Assembly (NCBI GenBank): GCA_030144725.1
Contig: JASKMD010000028.1
Location: 3,581,919 to 3,645,918 of the forward strand
Length of the DNA: 64,000 nt
Reading direction: 5' to 3'
Source: Haematococcus lacustris
Lineage: Eukaryota > Chlorophyta > Chlorophyceae > Chlamydomonadales > Haematococcaceae
Below, in pieces: positions 60,758-64,000 of the stretch. The notes below the pieces were generated by a model that was not told the origin of the DNA, did not search any database, and saw only the letters and a list, made by a program, of their open reading frames with translations. Positions within the stretch are counted from its first letter, which is position 1; the number at the start of each line of letters is the position of its first letter. The translations under genes were made by a program, and so were the position numbers.

Positions 60758-60913
60758 TTCCATGGTTCGCGGGCTGTAGAGCGCCAGCAAGTAAAACTTT
60801 TACCGGCCGACATTGCTTGTAATTGCTGTGCTTGTTGTAATTGTCCGAGTCTGATCAACATAACCGTATAAATCAACAATTACGACAAAACAACAATAAA
60901 TTATTCTCCCGTA

Positions 60914-61965
60914 ATGTATAGGGATCCTTACCTTCCTTTCCAAACTCTACCACACCCTTCACTCCCTCTTCTCCCGCTTTCTCACCCCCCTTCTCTCCTC
61001 CAGCCGACCACCTGGCCCCTCCCGGGACAGCCCCTCCCACCCTACCCAGCCTTCTCCTACCAACCCCAACACCCTCCCCACTTCAACAACCCCCCCAACC
61101 CCCTCTCAATCATCCCCTTCATGGATCCCCCTAGCAGCCACCCTCCTCACCCACGCCTGTCCCTCTCTCCACCCTGCTCACACCCTCCTTCTCTCTACCC
61201 AAGCCACCGTCCCTGACATTACTCGAGGCATCATAGGGCTCCCCTCACTCCACCAACCCCACCTCCTCCCCCAAGGCATCATTACCCTCATGTGCCAAGC
61301 CCTCCAAGCCCTCTCCCAACCAACCCCTCCCAGTTACACCAGTCCCCCTCCAACACCTTACCTCCCTCTCTTGGTCCTCACCCACCACCTCTACCCCTCG
61401 GGTCTTCCCCACCCTCATAGGGACCCCTGTGAGGGTCTTCACCTCCATGCTCACACCCCACATCACCTCCGCCCGCAAGCAGGCCCACCTCTCTTACATC
61501 ACCCAAGCACTATCCACACCTCACCCACCTACCACTCGAGCGCTAGCCCTTCAAGCTTTCACTACCAACCTTAACAAAGCCTGGAAGGTTCCTTGTTCCA
61601 ACCTCCTTATAGAGACCCTTTGGCGCTTGAGCATCAATGCCATCCCTGGAAGCCGCATCACTCCCTGGTCTTGCCCTTGCGACCCCTCTCACCATCCCCG
61701 TCACAGCCGCCAACACAGCTTCTGGAGTTGCCCCATCGCCATTACCATTAGACAACAGCTCTCCCTCAGCCTCGGCACCCAAGTTCACCAATCCTCCCTC
61801 TGGTGCCTCATCCCCCCCACCCCTACCTTCCCTCCTCCCCTCTGGAGCCTGGTTTGCATGGCTGCCCTGATGCGATGGACTTTGGCCGTCGCCGTCTCTG
61901 GGCTCTCACCCATCACCCCACCACATTCCTACAAATTAATCCCTGCGTCCGTCCCTGCGTGTTGA
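60914..61965 (+). pseudogene. LINE C-terminal region with zinc-knuckle, frameshifted
   Basis: The frame after the insertion reads YHTLHSLFSRFLTPLL, later VPDITRGIIGLPSLHQPHLL. It shifts by one between about 61380 and 61430 into ARKQAHLSYITQAL, WKVPCSNLLIETLWRLSINA, PWSCPCDP, then RQHSFWSCPIA. The C-x-C...H-x-x-x-x-C pattern preceded by LWRL-x-x-NA is the conserved tail of algal LINE reverse transcriptases. The last codons run into the MITE. Confidence 0.75.
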
Positions 61966-62252
61966 CCGACCTTGTCCGATCGGGCTGGAATTTTGATAGA
62001 TGGTAGTTTGCAGAAAATGAAACATATTTTTTAGAATAAATATTTTGAAAAAATCAAAGGCGGCTGCGCTGTGGCCCTGTGGCTAGAGTGCAGGGATGAG
62101 TGCAGGGATAGGTTGCGGGCCACAGCGCAACAGCTGTTGATTTTTTCAAAATATTTTTCCTGAAAAATATGTTTTATTTTCTGAAAACTGCCATCTGTCA
62201 AATTTTCAGCCCGATCGGACAAGGTCGGTAGAACGCAGGGACAAACGCAGGG
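61942..62252. mobile_element. Foldback MITE (long imperfect palindrome, about 310 bp)
   Basis: The left arm starts CCCTGCGT and reads GACCTTGTCCGATCGGGCTG, followed by AGAAAAT and TATTTTGAAAAAATCA. The right arm is its reverse complement with scattered mismatches, and the centre contains GCGCTGTGGCCC in both arms. Arms of about 140 bp surround a short loop. There is no coding capacity. The target duplication is not clear. It ends the LINE copy on its left. Confidence 0.88.
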
Positions 62253-64000
62253 GGTCACCCCCGCCATTGGCCCCGCAAATGTGAGACGGTCTGGGGCGCG
62301 AATCTCCGTGAAGCTCGCGACAGAGTTTTGACGCAGCTGGGTGTAACAGGCGTATGCGACACCCACCAGCTGCAAAACACTAGCTCAGATCGGCGCCCGC
62401 CCAAACCTGACCTGTGCCTTCCGCTCCTAAAAGACTCACGCACATCATAAGACGAGGCTGGCAATCCTTCTACGCACGCCGTAAGCCAACGGCACAAGTG
62501 CAGTACGCCTGCTTGCATGTCAGTGCATGGAGCATATAATTCATGAATATTCGCACAAGTCAGCCAGCTGGCACCCCTTACCTCACTGAAGTTGCGGCAT
62601 GACTCTATGCAAATGTAAGCTGCCTTATGACCACGCTACATCATCACTTGGCAACATATTGTCGGGATGGCTCGGGATTGCTCTGGCTTTCAGTGTTACA
62701 TGTGCCGTGATGCCGCAACCTTCTTCCTCAACTTCAGCAGGCACATGTCACGCAACTCATTTTTTGATTTACTTGAAACCCCTCTGATGTTATTGTGCTT
62801 GCACCATGCTTTCAATAGGTCAGTTCAGTGTATCGAATTGAGGCATATCAGGGGTGTCCAAGAGCATGAGCCTAATACACTCTGCAATCAAAGCAGCTTG
62901 CCTAGCAGCTTCCTTGTCTAGCAGCATGGGCATTGGCTCAAGAGGGTCACCCCCGCCATTGGCCGCACCCCCGTGGCTCAAGAGATAAAAACTTTCTCAT
63001 TTCTGCACGGATGAGGCCGCCGATTGGTGCGATGAGCTGCTTATGGCCTAACTAGAGTGGAGCCAGCCCCAGCGGTTTGCCGGGTTGCTGGGCCCAACCC
63101 GCGACGGACATTTTAAATTTTCAGGTCAGCACGCGACAGTGCCGCTGCGTCCCAGCACGCATCGATACCATCTCCCAAGCTGGGGGCGTGACCGCGACGG
63201 CGGATTGCTGCTGAACCTGCAATTTCGCAACTTGCCCCCAACCCGAGACGGACATTTGATTTTTCAGGTTGCACAGGATGTTCTTATAGTTGATGTCTGT
63301 GGCTTCCGAGCAACCAAGAGCAGCAAGAATCGGTCAAAAAGTTGTAGAAACTGAGCTGATATAAATGGTCACCCCCGCCATTGGCTGCACCCCTGATAAC
63401 CTCCGACCGGTCTTTAAGAGTTTTACAGCGATTTTTGCGCAGGGAGGTGCAGCTCAACAAAGCGAAGCTAGCGGGCTGCTCGGGCTGATGTGCACCTGTG
63501 CCGGGGCGGGCGGGGGTGTTGAGAATCTTGGTCGCGTTGTGCCGGGAATGCCCTGCTTAGTGGGTCTGTGATCAGCGAACAGCTATCGCGCTCAGCGGCC
63601 CAGCTTTTCGAAATTTTGAATTTCTTGTCGGGCGCAGGACCCCCCCGACATGTGTAAAAGTGCTAGTGGTAGTGCTGATAATGTGCTTGAGAGTGAGGGT
63701 GTGGCTTGTGGGCTGTCCCTGCAACACAACGTGCGACAACAAGCGTGCGACGCGTGTCACGTAAGACCATGTCAAATTCCCATGAAATGGGCAACTTTTC
63801 CGGCCGGATTTCTGTCCAACCAGGATGGCAAGAGATGGACTGAATGTTCTGTGCGGCTCCTTGTGTGGGCTTGTATCGTGTAATCAGGAAACTAGCGCGT
63901 TGTGTTCATGTGTGGGCCGTTTGTGATGCTCCAAAGTAGACCCCAATGCTGTTTACACATCAATTGTCCGCCTCATATTCAGCCTCCAGCTCGTCACTTT
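62253..64000. other. Lower-GC repeat DNA with recurring GTCACCCCCGCCATTGGC ends
   Basis: GTCACCCCCGCCATTGGC recurs in the same orientation near 62254, 62947 and 63369, each followed by related but diverged sequence. A second short pair, AACCCGCGACGGACATTT and AACCCGAGACGGACATTT (near 63098 and 63242, each followed by TTTTCAGGT), is also present. A + strand frame at 62667-62921 starts MARDCSGFQCYMCRDAATFF and has a C-x-x-C...H arrangement like half of a C2H2 finger, with no downstream support. No gene is called. Confidence 0.45.
62945..63110 (+). repeat. Dispersed repeat related (inverted) to 6705-6875
   Basis: About 165 bp align with the opposite strand of 6705-6875 at roughly 85% by eye, starting from the GTCACCCCCGCCATTGGC end and running to CGCGACG. 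The common boundary suggests the terminus of a transposable-element family. Confidence 0.7.

Larger units (their letters stand above)
58789..60913 (+). mobile_element. 2125-bp insertion with 8-bp target duplication ATGTATAG, gene-like interior
   Basis: ATGTATAG occurs at 58781-58788 and 60914-60921, and LINE coding sequence lies on both sides. Ends are not clear inverted repeats, although AATGTCGG(AG)GCCG near the left end recurs inverted near the right end (about 60805-60818). It holds a minisatellite (58915-59045), coding-like exons and a long CTG-rich tract. An 8-bp duplication is typical of hAT-type transposition, so this may be a non-autonomous element carrying a captured gene fragment. 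No transposase was seen. Confidence 0.6.
57588..61941 (+). mobile_element. 5'-truncated LINE, split by a 2.1-kb insertion
   Basis: Two LINE pieces, 57588-58788 (reverse transcriptase) and 60914-61941 (C-terminal region), flank an insertion with an 8-bp target duplication. Removing the insertion and one duplication copy leaves an open frame across the junction (LTFLSKLYHTLHSLFSRF) that is shifted by one from the reverse transcriptase frame. The shift may lie in the poly-C tract near 58731-58741. The 5' half with the endonuclease is missing and the 3' end is cut by a MITE. Confidence 0.8.

Overview
The window looks like nuclear DNA of a chlorophyte green alga, most likely in the Chlamydomonadales. 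The evidence is the high GC content, the dense GT-AG introns interrupting short exons, the very long perfect microsatellites, the Ala/Gln/Gly-rich proteins, the LINE and chromovirus-type retroelements, and the gene families present (GT49 glycosyltransferase, RAP-domain protein, DExH helicase). A Haematococcus-like genome would fit, but that is inference. No bacterial, viral or organellar gene organisation is visible, and I recognise no functional tRNA, rRNA or CRISPR array.

Layout. (1) 2-2477, + strand: the 3' end of a LARGE-like (GT49) glycosyltransferase gene. (2) 2478-7900: gene-poor repeat DNA with a G-rich minisatellite and an interrupted pair of direct repeats. (3) 7901-18705, + strand: a complete 13-exon model of 2111 codons ending in a RAP domain. 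Its giant first exon holds a nearly perfect 689-bp internal duplication plus a third, diverged copy. (4) 19297-34281, - strand, convergent with (3): a very large multi-exon alpha-helical repeat protein, possibly one gene or two, with a problem near a SINE-like insertion at about 27.1-27.3 kb. (5) 35107-50098, - strand: a DExH-box RNA helicase of about 25 exons. It has a 22-nt microexon encoding the P-loop and a 904-codon exon that inserts repeat-encoded sequence between helicase motifs III and IV. (6) 50.1-62.3 kb: a nested transposon island. It contains a hAT-like transposase remnant, a LINE fragment, a 1.34-kb perfect CCCCG satellite, an internally deleted chromodomain Ty3/gypsy element with two identical 190-bp LTRs and a visible 5-bp target duplication, a 5'-truncated LINE split by a 2.1-kb insertion with an 8-bp target duplication, and a 0.3-kb foldback MITE. 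(7) 62.3-64 kb: lower-GC repeat DNA sharing a repeat with the 6.7-6.9 kb region in the opposite orientation.

What the genes suggest together. Genes (3) and (5), and probably (4), belong to RNA-handling families: the RAP domain and FASTK/OPR-like solenoids are typical of organelle RNA factors, and DExH helicases remodel RNA or RNP. They are independent nuclear genes, so the adjacency is not evidence of a pathway. The exon models were built by hand from splice signals and reading phase. Those of the RAP gene and the helicase are phase-consistent over almost all junctions; the others are less secure.
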